This document shows, piece after piece, positions 19,062 to 26,927 of a DNA stretch of 35,445 bases (position 1 is its first letter; every line of letters starts with the position of its first letter). The DNA comes from Opitutales bacterium (GTDB lineage Bacteria; Verrucomicrobiota; Verrucomicrobiia; Opitutales; Seribacteraceae): contig JAQXCL010000080.1 of assembly GCA_029251885.1 (NCBI GenBank), forward strand, positions 1 through 35,445, written 5' to 3'. The translations under genes were made by a program, and so were the position numbers. The notes beneath the pieces are model-generated. The model saw only the letters and a program-made list of their open reading frames with translations. It did not search any database and was not told where the DNA came from.

Positions 19062-19178
19062 ATTTTCAAATCGCTCGATAAAAGATCGAAAATGATCACC
19101 CACGAACCAAAATTTAAAGAGGTGGTTGATTTTTGATCAGACCTAAACAAAATAGGAATTGTTCATCGCTTCAATCAC

Positions 19179-19724
19179 ATGAATATCGACAACATGAACA
19201 ACGAACCCATTTGGAAATCCTGGTTTGCCCGACACGGGGCTAAGTTGCTTCTATTCGCCCGTCAGCAATCCCGCCGACCAGATGAAGCCGAGGATCTTCT
19301 GCAGGAAGCCTTTGTTCGTATATGGAGGCTTTATGGACACACCGGAGAAGTTGCTCCCGGATTGGTTTACCGGGCGATTCGCCGAATCGCTATTGACTGG
19401 GCACGAAGTATAGATCGTAGAAAAGTGAGGGAAGATAAAGTGGCTCTGGACTCCCCCCTTTCTTTTTCCTTTGATCGTACCCTGGAACAGGACGAGCGCA
19501 AACAGGCACTCCTTCGAGCGGTCGAACGCTTACCCGCTGAACAAAGAGAAGTGCTCACCCTCAAAATTTGGGCAGAACTTACCTTTGACGAAATTGCCCG
19601 CACTCTTGATGAATCCTTAAACACGGTGGCTTCCCGTTACCGCTACGCCCTGCAAAAATTGAAGGATTGGGTGCCGGAAGAAATGCAAGGAAAGCCCGAA
19701 GATTCATCTCCTACTGCTTCATGA
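19179..19724 (+). CDS. ECF-type RNA polymerase sigma factor
   Basis: A 181-aa sigma-70 family protein with only regions 2 and 4. Region 2 is marked by AEDLLQEAFVRIWR and the following DNA-melting helix; region 4 by LPAEQREVLTLKIW and the helix-turn-helix TFDEIARTLDESLNTVASRYRYAL. An ATG at 19194 is an alternative start. It likely directs transcription in response to an envelope or other external signal. Its stop overlaps the next gene by ATGA; that gene has the position and single-pass topology expected of its anti-sigma partner. The three genes 19179-21209 form one unit. No subgroup of ECF can be assigned with confidence. Confidence 0.9.
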   Translation: MNIDNMNNEPIWKSWFARHGAKLLLFARQQSRRPDEAEDLLQEAFVRIWRLYGHTGEVAPGLVYRAIRRIAIDWARSIDRRKVREDKVALDSPLSFSFDRTLEQDERKQALLRAVERLPAEQREVLTLKIWAELTFDEIARTLDESLNTVASRYRYALQKLKDWVPEEMQGKPEDSSPTAS

Positions 19725-20365
19725 ACGAATTTGAAAAATTAGAAGCGGAATTAAAAGAGCTTCGCCCCCTTCCACCATGTGATGCTTTTACTGCCCGTTT
19801 GGAAGAAGCATTGGGAGATGCCGGAAATGTGGCTATGCGTTGCTTGCCTGACCAAGAGGATGATGCCTCTCCTGACGACTTTATTAAAAGCACTGAAAAA
19901 AAAGGTTTTTCCTCCCGCTTGCTCATCTTTGCCGGATTGGGAAGCCTTGGATTAGCCGCAGTATGGGCCGCAATCTTCTACCTATCTTCCTCGTTGGTGC
20001 CCAATGGTTCTTCCGAACAGAATGATTCCGCAAACCTTTTGATTGCAGAGTCTGGCCCTGTCCCTGAAGCGCCGGGTGCAGGGTTGCGGGAAGATCCAGA
20101 CAGTCCTCTGCATGGTATCTCCCTCAAGGAATTACAGGATGTATCGGTCATGCCCGTGAGTGGATGGATTGATCCGCAAATCAATGAACGTTTTTTAAGA
20201 AGAGTGGACGAGGGCGTATTTGACCGACCAGGCGGATTGCCCGCCCGTCGGGTACGCCATTATTTTATGGACGAGACCCTTTGGAGCCACCCCGCATCCG
20301 ATTTGCGCATCCTCTCGACCACACCCCGGGAAGAAGTAATTTTTATTGAGCTGGAAACTTATTAA
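19721..20365 (+). CDS. Single-pass membrane protein, probable anti-sigma factor
   Basis: A 214-aa protein from ATG at 19721, overlapping the sigma factor stop by 4 bp. Residues 1-60 are charged and likely cytoplasmic (ELKELRPLPPCDAF near the start); one hydrophobic helix lies at about 67-88; the remaining 120 residues would be periplasmic and have no domain that I recognise. The zinc-binding HxxxCxxC motif of classical ZAS anti-sigma factors is absent. The anti-sigma role is inferred from gene position and topology, not from a motif. A frame extension upstream to 19667 lies inside the sigma gene and is not favoured. The next gene starts 4 bp after its stop. Confidence 0.7.
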   Translation: MNEFEKLEAELKELRPLPPCDAFTARLEEALGDAGNVAMRCLPDQEDDASPDDFIKSTEKKGFSSRLLIFAGLGSLGLAAVWAAIFYLSSSLVPNGSSEQNDSANLLIAESGPVPEAPGAGLREDPDSPLHGISLKELQDVSVMPVSGWIDPQINERFLRRVDEGVFDRPGGLPARRVRHYFMDETLWSHPASDLRILSTTPREEVIFIELETY

Positions 20366-20369
20366 TCCC

Positions 20370-21209
20370 ATGAAACGGATTTTCCAACTAAGCTGTTTTT
20401 CTATCTGTTCCCTGCTTTGGGCACAGGCAGATATAGACCATGCCTACCTCGGGGTTCATACCTCCCGTTTGGATCGCGGGTCTAGCTATCAGTTGGGATT
20501 ACCCACAGGGGTACATCTACAAATTGAAAAAGTTGCCCCGGGCAGTCCCGCCGAAGGGGCGGGGGTTAAGCTCTATGATGTTCTGCTCAAACTGGACGAT
20601 CAATTATTGATTAATCCCGAACAATTAAAAACTCTGGTACGGCTGCGCAACCCAGGCGAACGGATATCCCTGTCCATTTTGCGCCAGGCAAAACCACTCA
20701 GCCTGTCGGTTGAATTATTAGAGGTACCCGAAAACCATCGGGATTCTTACGAGCGTGAAAGCATGAATCATCCCGATCCTTTCCATACCAATTCTTTATT
20801 TGGACCCGGTGATCGTATGAGGGACTTCTTTCATCGGCATTCTTTTGATTTTCCTGACATTTTTAATTTTCAGGAGCAACACCTGTTTTCTGATCCACGC
20901 CAGCAGGGATACTCTGTCCCCCCTTCCACCATTCAAAAAACTCAGGATGATCCATTGCACGGGGATCATTCCAGTACCCAGAGCTATTCCTACTCCTCTA
21001 CCACTCAACAAATTACTCGGAGTGATGAAGAAGGTAGTATGCAATGGACGGAAAAAGATGATTTGCGTTTTTTACGGGCTACCGATTTGGCAGGGCAGGT
21101 ATTGTTCGAGGGTTCAATTTCTTCGGATGAGGATAGGGAAAAGCTTCCCCCAAGGGTCAGGGAACGTTTACAAGCCATGCAAATGTCGGGACAGATTCCC
21201 CGCGATTGA
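20370..21209 (+). CDS. Secreted PDZ-domain protein
   Basis: A 279-aa protein from ATG at 20370, with an N-terminal signal peptide (hydrophobic residues 4-18, cleavage likely after WAQA). Residues about 25-115 form a PDZ domain: YLGVHTS, then PGSPAEGAGV and the DVLLKLDDQLL strand. After a Ser/His/Pro-rich region come Ser/Thr-rich and acidic residues and a C-terminal segment VLFEGSISSDEDREKLP that resembles the tail of PDZ proteins I associate with planctomycete/verrucomicrobial envelope genes. There is no protease catalytic triad, so it is not a DegP/HtrA enzyme. Placed with a sigma and a probable anti-sigma gene, it may sense or bind exposed peptide C-termini in the periplasm. Confidence 0.8.
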   Translation: MKRIFQLSCFSICSLLWAQADIDHAYLGVHTSRLDRGSSYQLGLPTGVHLQIEKVAPGSPAEGAGVKLYDVLLKLDDQLLINPEQLKTLVRLRNPGERISLSILRQAKPLSLSVELLEVPENHRDSYERESMNHPDPFHTNSLFGPGDRMRDFFHRHSFDFPDIFNFQEQHLFSDPRQQGYSVPPSTIQKTQDDPLHGDHSSTQSYSYSSTTQQITRSDEEGSMQWTEKDDLRFLRATDLAGQVLFEGSISSDEDREKLPPRVRERLQAMQMSGQIPRD

Positions 21210-21395
21210 TCAGTCCAAAGCTGGGTTTCCTATCTGCTTACCTTCCTGATTCGTTCTTATTCGAGACTGCTACCTGAGTTTTTTGGGTGGATTGAGGAGG
21301 GTATTTTCAGTGCCTCTAGGATATTTTTCATTCTTGACGAAATCCGTCCATTATAAATCATGTGGAGTTCTAATTGCCCCTATCACAAACTGATT

Positions 21396-22463
21396 ATGAT
21401 AAAATTCGTTAGTTTCTTCCTCAGCCTAGCATTTGCAGGCTCTACATTCGCGCAAATGTCTGGATACAGTTCCAGCCAATCCGATGGCACCACCCTTGGG
21501 GCCAACGAAACCCTCACTGCAGATGGGATCGCTCTTGGTAATGCGGTTAAGTTGCGTGGTTATTTGGATTTTGTATTCAAATATGACGACGAAGACGGCA
21601 GAGACCAAAATGAGTCTTTTAACACATCAACAGACTTGGACTTTTTATTTGATTTTTCTCCGATTACTGCGGAAGTCCACTTAACTGCTGATCCAGACGA
21701 AATTGGTATAGAACAAGCGTTTGGTCGCTATTCTGTTAATCAAGACTTCCACATAACTTTTGGTCGTCAATTGACCGTTTTAGGTTTTGAAGCAGATGAA
21801 GCACCTGGCCTGTATGCCGTTACCTCAGCTCACGTTTTAGGTAGTGGCGATTCTGATGTCTCTGTCATAACAGCAGCTCAAACTCGTCGTAATTATGTCG
21901 ATGGAGTTAGATTGAATTACAACAATGGCATGTTTGGGCTCACTTTTGGTCTTCACGATGGGTATTGGTCACAAGACCATTTTGACGGTGATGACCTCGC
22001 GATTGATTTGGCAGCATCCGTAATGTTTTTTCCTGGTCTCGAAGCTCGCTTAGGATATGCCCATGAATCTCTCGATGAAGATTCTACCCCCCCCGGTGCT
22101 AACGATGGTGACATTGGTCAGTTCAATGCTTGGCTTGCGTACAATCCGGGTGCCCTTACTCTAGCCACTGAATTCGACAACTACGATATCGATCTTGGTA
22201 CTGGGACTGACACAGAATATTGGAGTTGGATGTTGCTTGCAAATTACCAATTTACTGACTGGTTTGCTGCAACAATCAGATACACTCACGAAGATGTTGA
22301 AGTCGGAAATGTTGATCACGACTCCGATCGTTTTACATTTGCGACTCTCTTCAGTCTCACTGAGAACTTCGGTGTAAATGTTGAATACAGCACAACTTCA
22401 GTCGACAGCACTACACAAGGTGACTATGACGAGTTTCTTGTTGAAGGTCTCATCACCTACTAA
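21396..22463 (+). CDS. Outer-membrane beta-barrel (porin-like) protein
   Basis: A 355-aa protein from ATG at 21396 (MIKFVSFF); an upstream ATG at 21360 would place 12 polar residues before the signal peptide. The signal peptide ends at about STFAQ. The mature part is acidic, Gly/Asp/Asn-rich and built of alternating hydrophobic-polar strands (VKLRGYLDFVFKYD, FHITFGRQL, LEARLGYAH, WFAATIRYTH, GVNVEYSTTS), ending in aromatic Tyr as typical of BAM-inserted barrels. About 14-16 strands can be guessed. Channel specificity is unknown. It is monocistronic with a strong terminator 21 bp downstream. Confidence 0.8.
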   Translation: MIKFVSFFLSLAFAGSTFAQMSGYSSSQSDGTTLGANETLTADGIALGNAVKLRGYLDFVFKYDDEDGRDQNESFNTSTDLDFLFDFSPITAEVHLTADPDEIGIEQAFGRYSVNQDFHITFGRQLTVLGFEADEAPGLYAVTSAHVLGSGDSDVSVITAAQTRRNYVDGVRLNYNNGMFGLTFGLHDGYWSQDHFDGDDLAIDLAASVMFFPGLEARLGYAHESLDEDSTPPGANDGDIGQFNAWLAYNPGALTLATEFDNYDIDLGTGTDTEYWSWMLLANYQFTDWFAATIRYTHEDVEVGNVDHDSDRFTFATLFSLTENFGVNVEYSTTSVDSTTQGDYDEFLVEGLITY

Positions 22464-22484
22464 GATAATTTCTTAATTTATAAC

Positions 22485-22522
22485 AAAAGCCCCGTTGGTT
22501 AACTACTAACGGGGCTTTTTTA
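22485..22522 (+). terminator. Intrinsic terminator after the porin-like gene
   Basis: A 15-bp stem (AAAAGCCCCGTTGGT paired with ACTAACGGGGCTTTT, one G-T wobble) with a 5-nt loop is followed by T-rich sequence. It lies 22 bp after the porin stop and works on both strands in principle because the stem begins with AAAA. Confidence 0.9.
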
Positions 22523-22557
22523 TTTTGCGGGCTTGCCTCCCTCATATATCTGGGGCA

Positions 22558-22585
22558 TTGGATAAATACTTTACGCTTTTAAAAT
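22558..22585 (+). promoter_or_regulatory. Possible sigma-70 promoter for the polyphosphate kinase gene
   Basis: TTGGAT (22558-22563), 16 bp, TAAAAT (22580-22585), located after the porin terminator and 62 bp before the next start codon. Hexamers match consensus at 4 of 6 and 5 of 6 positions; not otherwise supported. Confidence 0.3.
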
Positions 22586-22646
22586 CAATGGATGGTAGAC
22601 TAAGCACACACACTTTCACCCAGGAAAAGATTTCTTTCTTAGGCCA

Positions 22647-24125
22647 ATGAAGAACGCACCTAAACCCAGCAAGGCATTGCTCAAACAAATCGAGGAACAG
22701 GGTGAGGAACTTGCTTACCTCCAACGAAAATGTAAGGAGCATGGTATACCCATCCTCATTCTTGTCGAAGGACTGAGCGCGGCAGGGAAGGGAACCCTGA
22801 TCAATCGAATTATCCAACCGCTTGATCCACGTGGTTTTAAGGTATCCTGCATAGCCTCACCCAGTCGGGACGAACAATTACGCCCTTTTCTCTGGCGCTT
22901 TTGGAGCCGTACTCCAAGCACTGGTCGGATTGCTATCTTTGATCGGAGTTGGTATCGAAACCTGCTTGATGCCGATATTGATAATCGGATGAGCGAAGCG
23001 GGTCTCGTCCGTGCCTATGAGGATGTTCGTGCTTTTGAGCGGCAGTTGCGGGACGGTGGGACAATCATCCTGAAATTCTTCCTCGAAATTTCCAAGGAGG
23101 AACAAACCACCCGTTTAGCCGCCTTGCAGGCAAACCCAGCAACCTCCTGGCGGGTGGACGATGCAGTGCTCCAACGGTTGGACCGCTATAAGGAATACAA
23201 CGATGCCGTCACCCGGATGTACCGGGAATCGGATACAGATGCACCAATTCCTTGGATAAAGCTCCAGGCAAAGGACAGTTATCAGGCAACTGCCAATGCC
23301 CAGAGGGTAATGATCGAGGTGCTGGGAAAAAGAGTAAAACTTGCCAAGAAGGATGGGTTTTCCACCCCAAAGCCAAATAAGCCTGTTTCTTTGCCTAATT
23401 TTTCCAATGCTCCCAAGCTCGGGGATGTTGATCTTTCCTCCAGTCTTTCCAAGAAAGAATACCTTAAACTGATTGAAGAGAAGCAGGCAAAGATACATGA
23501 CCTGCATTACGAAATGTACCGCCGGCGCGTTCCCATGGTCATCGTTTATGAAGGCTGGGATGCTGCAGGGAAGGGGGGGAATATCCGCCGCTTAACCGCC
23601 CGGATGGATCCACGCGGTTATGAAGTCATTCCTGTATCCGCTCCCAATGATATTGAAAAGTCTCACCATTACCTTTGGCGTTTCTGGTCGGAATTTCCCA
23701 AGGCTGGTCACCTCGCGATCTATGATCGTTCCTGGTATGGTCGGGTACTGGTCGAACGGGTGGAGGGATTTTGTAAGGAGTGGGAATGGAAACAGGCCTA
23801 CCGTGAAATCAATGAGATGGAAGAAAATTTCGTTAATGCCGGGACTATTCTGGTTAAATTTTGGATGCACATCGATCAGAAGGAACAACTCAAACGCTTC
23901 AAAGCTAGGGAGCTTAATCCGAGTAAACAATGGAAGCTTGGTGATGAGGATTGGAGAAACCGTGAAAAGTGGAAACCTTACGAAGAAGCGACTAACGATA
24001 TGTTCATGCGTACCCACACCTCCCATGCCCCTTGGAGCATTATCGAGGGAAATTGCAAACGGTTCGCACGTATCCGTGCCTTGGACACCGTGATCGAGGC
24101 GATTGAGCAACACTTTTCCGAGTAA
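22647..24125 (+). CDS. pap: Polyphosphate:AMP phosphotransferase (two PPK2 domains)
   Basis: Uses inorganic polyphosphate to phosphorylate AMP (class II PPK2), linking polyphosphate reserves to ADP/ATP supply; cytoplasmic. The 492 aa contain two tandem PPK2 domains. The N-terminal domain has Walker A GLSAAGKGT (about 42-50), a lid region with LWRFW and IFDRSWY; the C-terminal domain has GWDAAGKGG at about 303-311, DPRGYEV, LWRFWSEFP and YDRSWYGRVLVERVEGF. The second domain carries the full, better conserved motif set and is likely the catalytic one. It follows the porin terminator and has its own candidate promoter. Confidence 0.92.
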   Translation: MKNAPKPSKALLKQIEEQGEELAYLQRKCKEHGIPILILVEGLSAAGKGTLINRIIQPLDPRGFKVSCIASPSRDEQLRPFLWRFWSRTPSTGRIAIFDRSWYRNLLDADIDNRMSEAGLVRAYEDVRAFERQLRDGGTIILKFFLEISKEEQTTRLAALQANPATSWRVDDAVLQRLDRYKEYNDAVTRMYRESDTDAPIPWIKLQAKDSYQATANAQRVMIEVLGKRVKLAKKDGFSTPKPNKPVSLPNFSNAPKLGDVDLSSSLSKKEYLKLIEEKQAKIHDLHYEMYRRRVPMVIVYEGWDAAGKGGNIRRLTARMDPRGYEVIPVSAPNDIEKSHHYLWRFWSEFPKAGHLAIYDRSWYGRVLVERVEGFCKEWEWKQAYREINEMEENFVNAGTILVKFWMHIDQKEQLKRFKARELNPSKQWKLGDEDWRNREKWKPYEEATNDMFMRTHTSHAPWSIIEGNCKRFARIRALDTVIEAIEQHFSE

Positions 24126-24283
24126 TTATTTACTGCGTGAATTACTGCTTCCTTGGCAAAGGTGGCACCTGTCCTGACATCAATCTTGCCAATCTGGTTG
24201 TTGGAATTTAATAAAATTAAATATTCGAATTAAAACTAATTTAAACTCACACGCTTCATAATTTAACCCAAGATTTATTACCC

Positions 24284-25600
24284 ATGGCCTCTGCGACATC
24301 CATTTTACCCGAAAAACTTCACGAATATCCTCAACAAGATGTGATCGACGGTTCTGCCGGATCATCTGCTTCGATTCTTGATGACTGCCTTAACCAGAAC
24401 GATGGAGTGTTGCAACTTATGCACCGTTATGCGGGCAGAACTTTTTGTAGCCCAGGTAAAAGATTGCGCCTGGATGAAGAATCGTACCACCCTGATTACA
24501 TGGGAGGCACAGGTCTGGATGAGATCTGGATGGGTTGTACGGTTCCCATCGTTACCGGTGTGATCGATACACGTACTGGCAAAGCTCCGTATCGTGAAGG
24601 AGAGTCCCATGTTCTTACCCCTGGTGGACAGGTCATTTCTTTGCAGGATTTAATCCTCGCCAATCCCGAGACGGTCATGGGAGAGAAGACCACCGCCTTT
24701 TCGAAAGCGTTGTACGGGGATCCAACCTGGCCGATTGTGTCCAAGAAATTCGATAATTTAAATCCGATTCCTCACCACCTCCACTGGTCCAAGTGGGAAG
24801 TCTATGATATTAATTCTTTCGATAATCCAGGCGTTTGCCCATCGCATTATCATACCACCGCCATGGGACTTTACCCGTTTGTGTCGAAGGATGATTTTCT
24901 TGCCTGCATGAAGCGTTTTGGGCAGGACGAGTATAATGGAGTAAGGCACTTATCCCCGCATGTAATGATGCAATTGGATAATGGTTTTGTTATGCCCAAC
25001 GGTGTATTGCATTCGCCCACCGACCTTTGTACCCATGAGGTACATGTTACCATGGATGAACACTTCCTTGCTGAAGACCTTACCCTTGATGGCCAAATCG
25101 GAGCTGCGGATGCTTTTTATGCATGCCGGGAAGAGGACTATCCGAAGGACAAGCATGAGAACTGGGAATACCTCGTAGAAAAGTTTGATTTCGAAGCCAA
25201 TCAGGATCCAAATTTCGTCCAGAAGAATTCTCGCCCGTCGATCACGGCGGAAAAATTTGCTGGAGATGGAGTGGATGCCAAGTGGATTGTATACGGTAAT
25301 TTCCTTGGTGATCAAAAGGTATCCATACTTCGCCTCACCCTGGCACCTGGTGCCAAGACCAATTTTAGCCCAGAGTGCCCTACACTTTTTCACACCAATG
25401 GAGGAAGTGGCCGGGTAGGGAAGCTTGCCGTGAATTATCATCACAACATGGTTCTCGGCCAGCTCTACCCAGAGATTGGATTTGTTACTCAGGCTGCCCT
25501 GAATAACGGTGGTGTGGAAATTGAGAATACGGGTTCGGAACCACTCGTTCTGACCTTTGATTTTCCACAGAATGCACATTCCCAAACCCCTGGCGCGTAA
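24284..25600 (+). CDS. Cupin-fold protein, possibly phosphomannose isomerase-like
   Basis: A 438-aa cytoplasmic protein that I cannot assign to a characterised enzyme. His-rich clusters suited to metal binding are visible: PHHLHW (near 160), PSHYHTTAMG (near 186), HSPTDLCTHEVH (near 243) and, in the C-terminal half, FHTNGGSGR, which looks like a second cupin-type barrel (LTLAPGAK, LVLTFDFP at the end). This double barrel with several His recalls class I mannose-6-phosphate isomerases and related sugar-binding cupins, but the canonical PMI motif is not present. The gene is followed by a PfkB kinase, a PHP protein and an MtlD-like dehydrogenase in the same direction. It has no Shine-Dalgarno; the ATG follows ACCC. 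Confidence 0.55.
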   Translation: MASATSILPEKLHEYPQQDVIDGSAGSSASILDDCLNQNDGVLQLMHRYAGRTFCSPGKRLRLDEESYHPDYMGGTGLDEIWMGCTVPIVTGVIDTRTGKAPYREGESHVLTPGGQVISLQDLILANPETVMGEKTTAFSKALYGDPTWPIVSKKFDNLNPIPHHLHWSKWEVYDINSFDNPGVCPSHYHTTAMGLYPFVSKDDFLACMKRFGQDEYNGVRHLSPHVMMQLDNGFVMPNGVLHSPTDLCTHEVHVTMDEHFLAEDLTLDGQIGAADAFYACREEDYPKDKHENWEYLVEKFDFEANQDPNFVQKNSRPSITAEKFAGDGVDAKWIVYGNFLGDQKVSILRLTLAPGAKTNFSPECPTLFHTNGGSGRVGKLAVNYHHNMVLGQLYPEIGFVTQAALNNGGVEIENTGSEPLVLTFDFPQNAHSQTPGA

Positions 25601-25810
25601 GAGTAATTAAGTAGTTGCTGTTAATCATTCGTCCTCCGATTTAAGTTTGAGGCTGTAAGGCATTACCAACAAAATCGAAGAGACTTTATCAACCGGTTTG
25701 AGTTGTGTTTTGTACAGATTGTTAACTACGCCAACCAATTGGTTTTCCTTGCCATGTAGGGCAAAACCCCATTCCTTCCATCATTTGACCCCCCGTATTC
25801 AAAGAAGTAA

Positions 25811-26851
25811 ATGAGCGATACTACCCAGCCCGCAGAACGCTCCGGATTGCTATCCGGAGGAAATTGGATCATCGACCAGGTGAAAATCATCGATGTCTAT
25901 CCCAAGCATGAACAACTGGCCAATATTTACAGCCAGTCCCAGGGAACAGGAGGTTCTCCTTACAATGTTTTACTCGACCTTGCCAAGATGGGGGCAAAGT
26001 TTCCGCTCGAAGGAGCTGGTCTTGTTGGGCAGGACAGCCTTGGGCAATACATTGTGGATGATTGTAAGAATCATGGGATCGCGACCGATATGCTCAGTGT
26101 ATCGCCCGGGACCAGTACATCCTACACGGATGTGATGACCGAGCGGGATGGTGGCCGTCGTACCTTCTTTCATAACCGTGGGGCCAATGCCACTTGGGAC
26201 GGATCGGAGATCGATTTCAGTGCCAGTTCGGCCAAAATCTTTCATTTGGGATACCTTCTTTTACTTGATGAACTCGATAAGGAAGACCCGGAGTATGGAA
26301 CAAAAGCCGCCGCTTTGCTTGCCAAAGCAAGAGCATCGGGGATGAAAACAAGTATTGATGTGGTCAGCGAAGATAGTGACCGGTTTTATAAAATTATCGC
26401 TCCTGCACTCAAACAGGTTGATTACTGCATCCTCAACGAGGTGGAAGCAAGCAAGGTAACCGGTGTTCAGGTTCGCAAGGATGGAAAACTTCTTGAGGAT
26501 GGAATTGCCCAGGCCTGTGAAAAATTGTTCGAACTTGGTGTGTCCGAACTTGTGGCCATTCATTTCCCCGAGGGTTCTTATGCCCTGCGGGCTGATGGTG
26601 AAAAACTTTTACAGGGTTCTTTGGCCTTGCCTAAGGGATATATCAAGGGAGCTGCAGGGGCAGGGGATGCTTTTTGTTCCGGTGTGCTCTTTGGAGTGCA
26701 CGAGGGCTGGTCTCTTGAGAAATGCCTGATGACGGGAACTTGTGCTGCCACTGCCTGTATGTCCGATCCCACCTGTACGGATGGTTTGCGCTCCCTGGAG
26801 AATTGTCATGCTCTGGCCGATCAGTTCGGATTTGGAGAGGACGAAAATTAA
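25811..26851 (+). CDS. PfkB-family carbohydrate kinase
   Basis: A 346-aa ribokinase-fold sugar kinase. Visible features: GGNWIID at the N-terminus, the substrate-lid region TGGSPYNVLLDLAKMG, GLVGQDSLG, the NEVEASKVTG segment, and the PfkB signature GAAGAGDAFCSGVL containing the anion hole and catalytic Asp. Members phosphorylate ribose, fructose, fructose-1-P, 2-keto-3-deoxygluconate, adenosine and others; the specificity here cannot be told, but the neighbouring polyol-phosphate dehydrogenase gene suggests a sugar or hexitol substrate. A weak AAAGAAG lies before the ATG. Confidence 0.88.
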   Translation: MSDTTQPAERSGLLSGGNWIIDQVKIIDVYPKHEQLANIYSQSQGTGGSPYNVLLDLAKMGAKFPLEGAGLVGQDSLGQYIVDDCKNHGIATDMLSVSPGTSTSYTDVMTERDGGRRTFFHNRGANATWDGSEIDFSASSAKIFHLGYLLLLDELDKEDPEYGTKAAALLAKARASGMKTSIDVVSEDSDRFYKIIAPALKQVDYCILNEVEASKVTGVQVRKDGKLLEDGIAQACEKLFELGVSELVAIHFPEGSYALRADGEKLLQGSLALPKGYIKGAAGAGDAFCSGVLFGVHEGWSLEKCLMTGTCAATACMSDPTCTDGLRSLENCHALADQFGFGEDEN

Positions 26852-26927
26852 AGCCTCTTTGTAAAACTTTCATTTTTTCGGAAATTCTTCCGCCCCCTTT
26901 TTCCAGCCCTAACCAATCCTCTACAAT

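Larger units (their letters stand above)
18879..19178. other. 300-bp ebo leader / sigma-factor upstream region
   Basis: No convincing gene: two short frames (18917-19150 minus, 18921-19136 plus) overlap each other and have no recognisable features. What it does hold is a strong intrinsic terminator oriented toward eboE, a small CCTAG-TAAA-CTAGG hairpin at 19008-19021, and a sigma-54-like element at 19045-19061. Any promoter for the sigma factor gene on the plus strand must also lie here; TTGATT near 19125 with an AAAATA about 17 bp on is only a weak candidate. Confidence 0.6.

Noticed and set aside
18917-19150. 77-codon minus-strand frame in the ebo leader
   Set aside because: It begins with TTG, runs through the terminator hairpin and has no family features; the hairpin is a better explanation of this stretch.
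21318-21358. TTGACG-TATAAA as a promoter for the porin-like gene
   Set aside because: The gap between the two hexamers is about 12 bp, too short for a sigma-70 promoter.
23592-24113. 173-codon frame antisense to the polyphosphate kinase gene
   Set aside because: Fully inside the second PPK2 domain on the other strand; no motif.
24950-25585. 211-codon frame antisense to the cupin gene
   Set aside because: Lies wholly opposite a gene with clear protein features; low-complexity, no domain.
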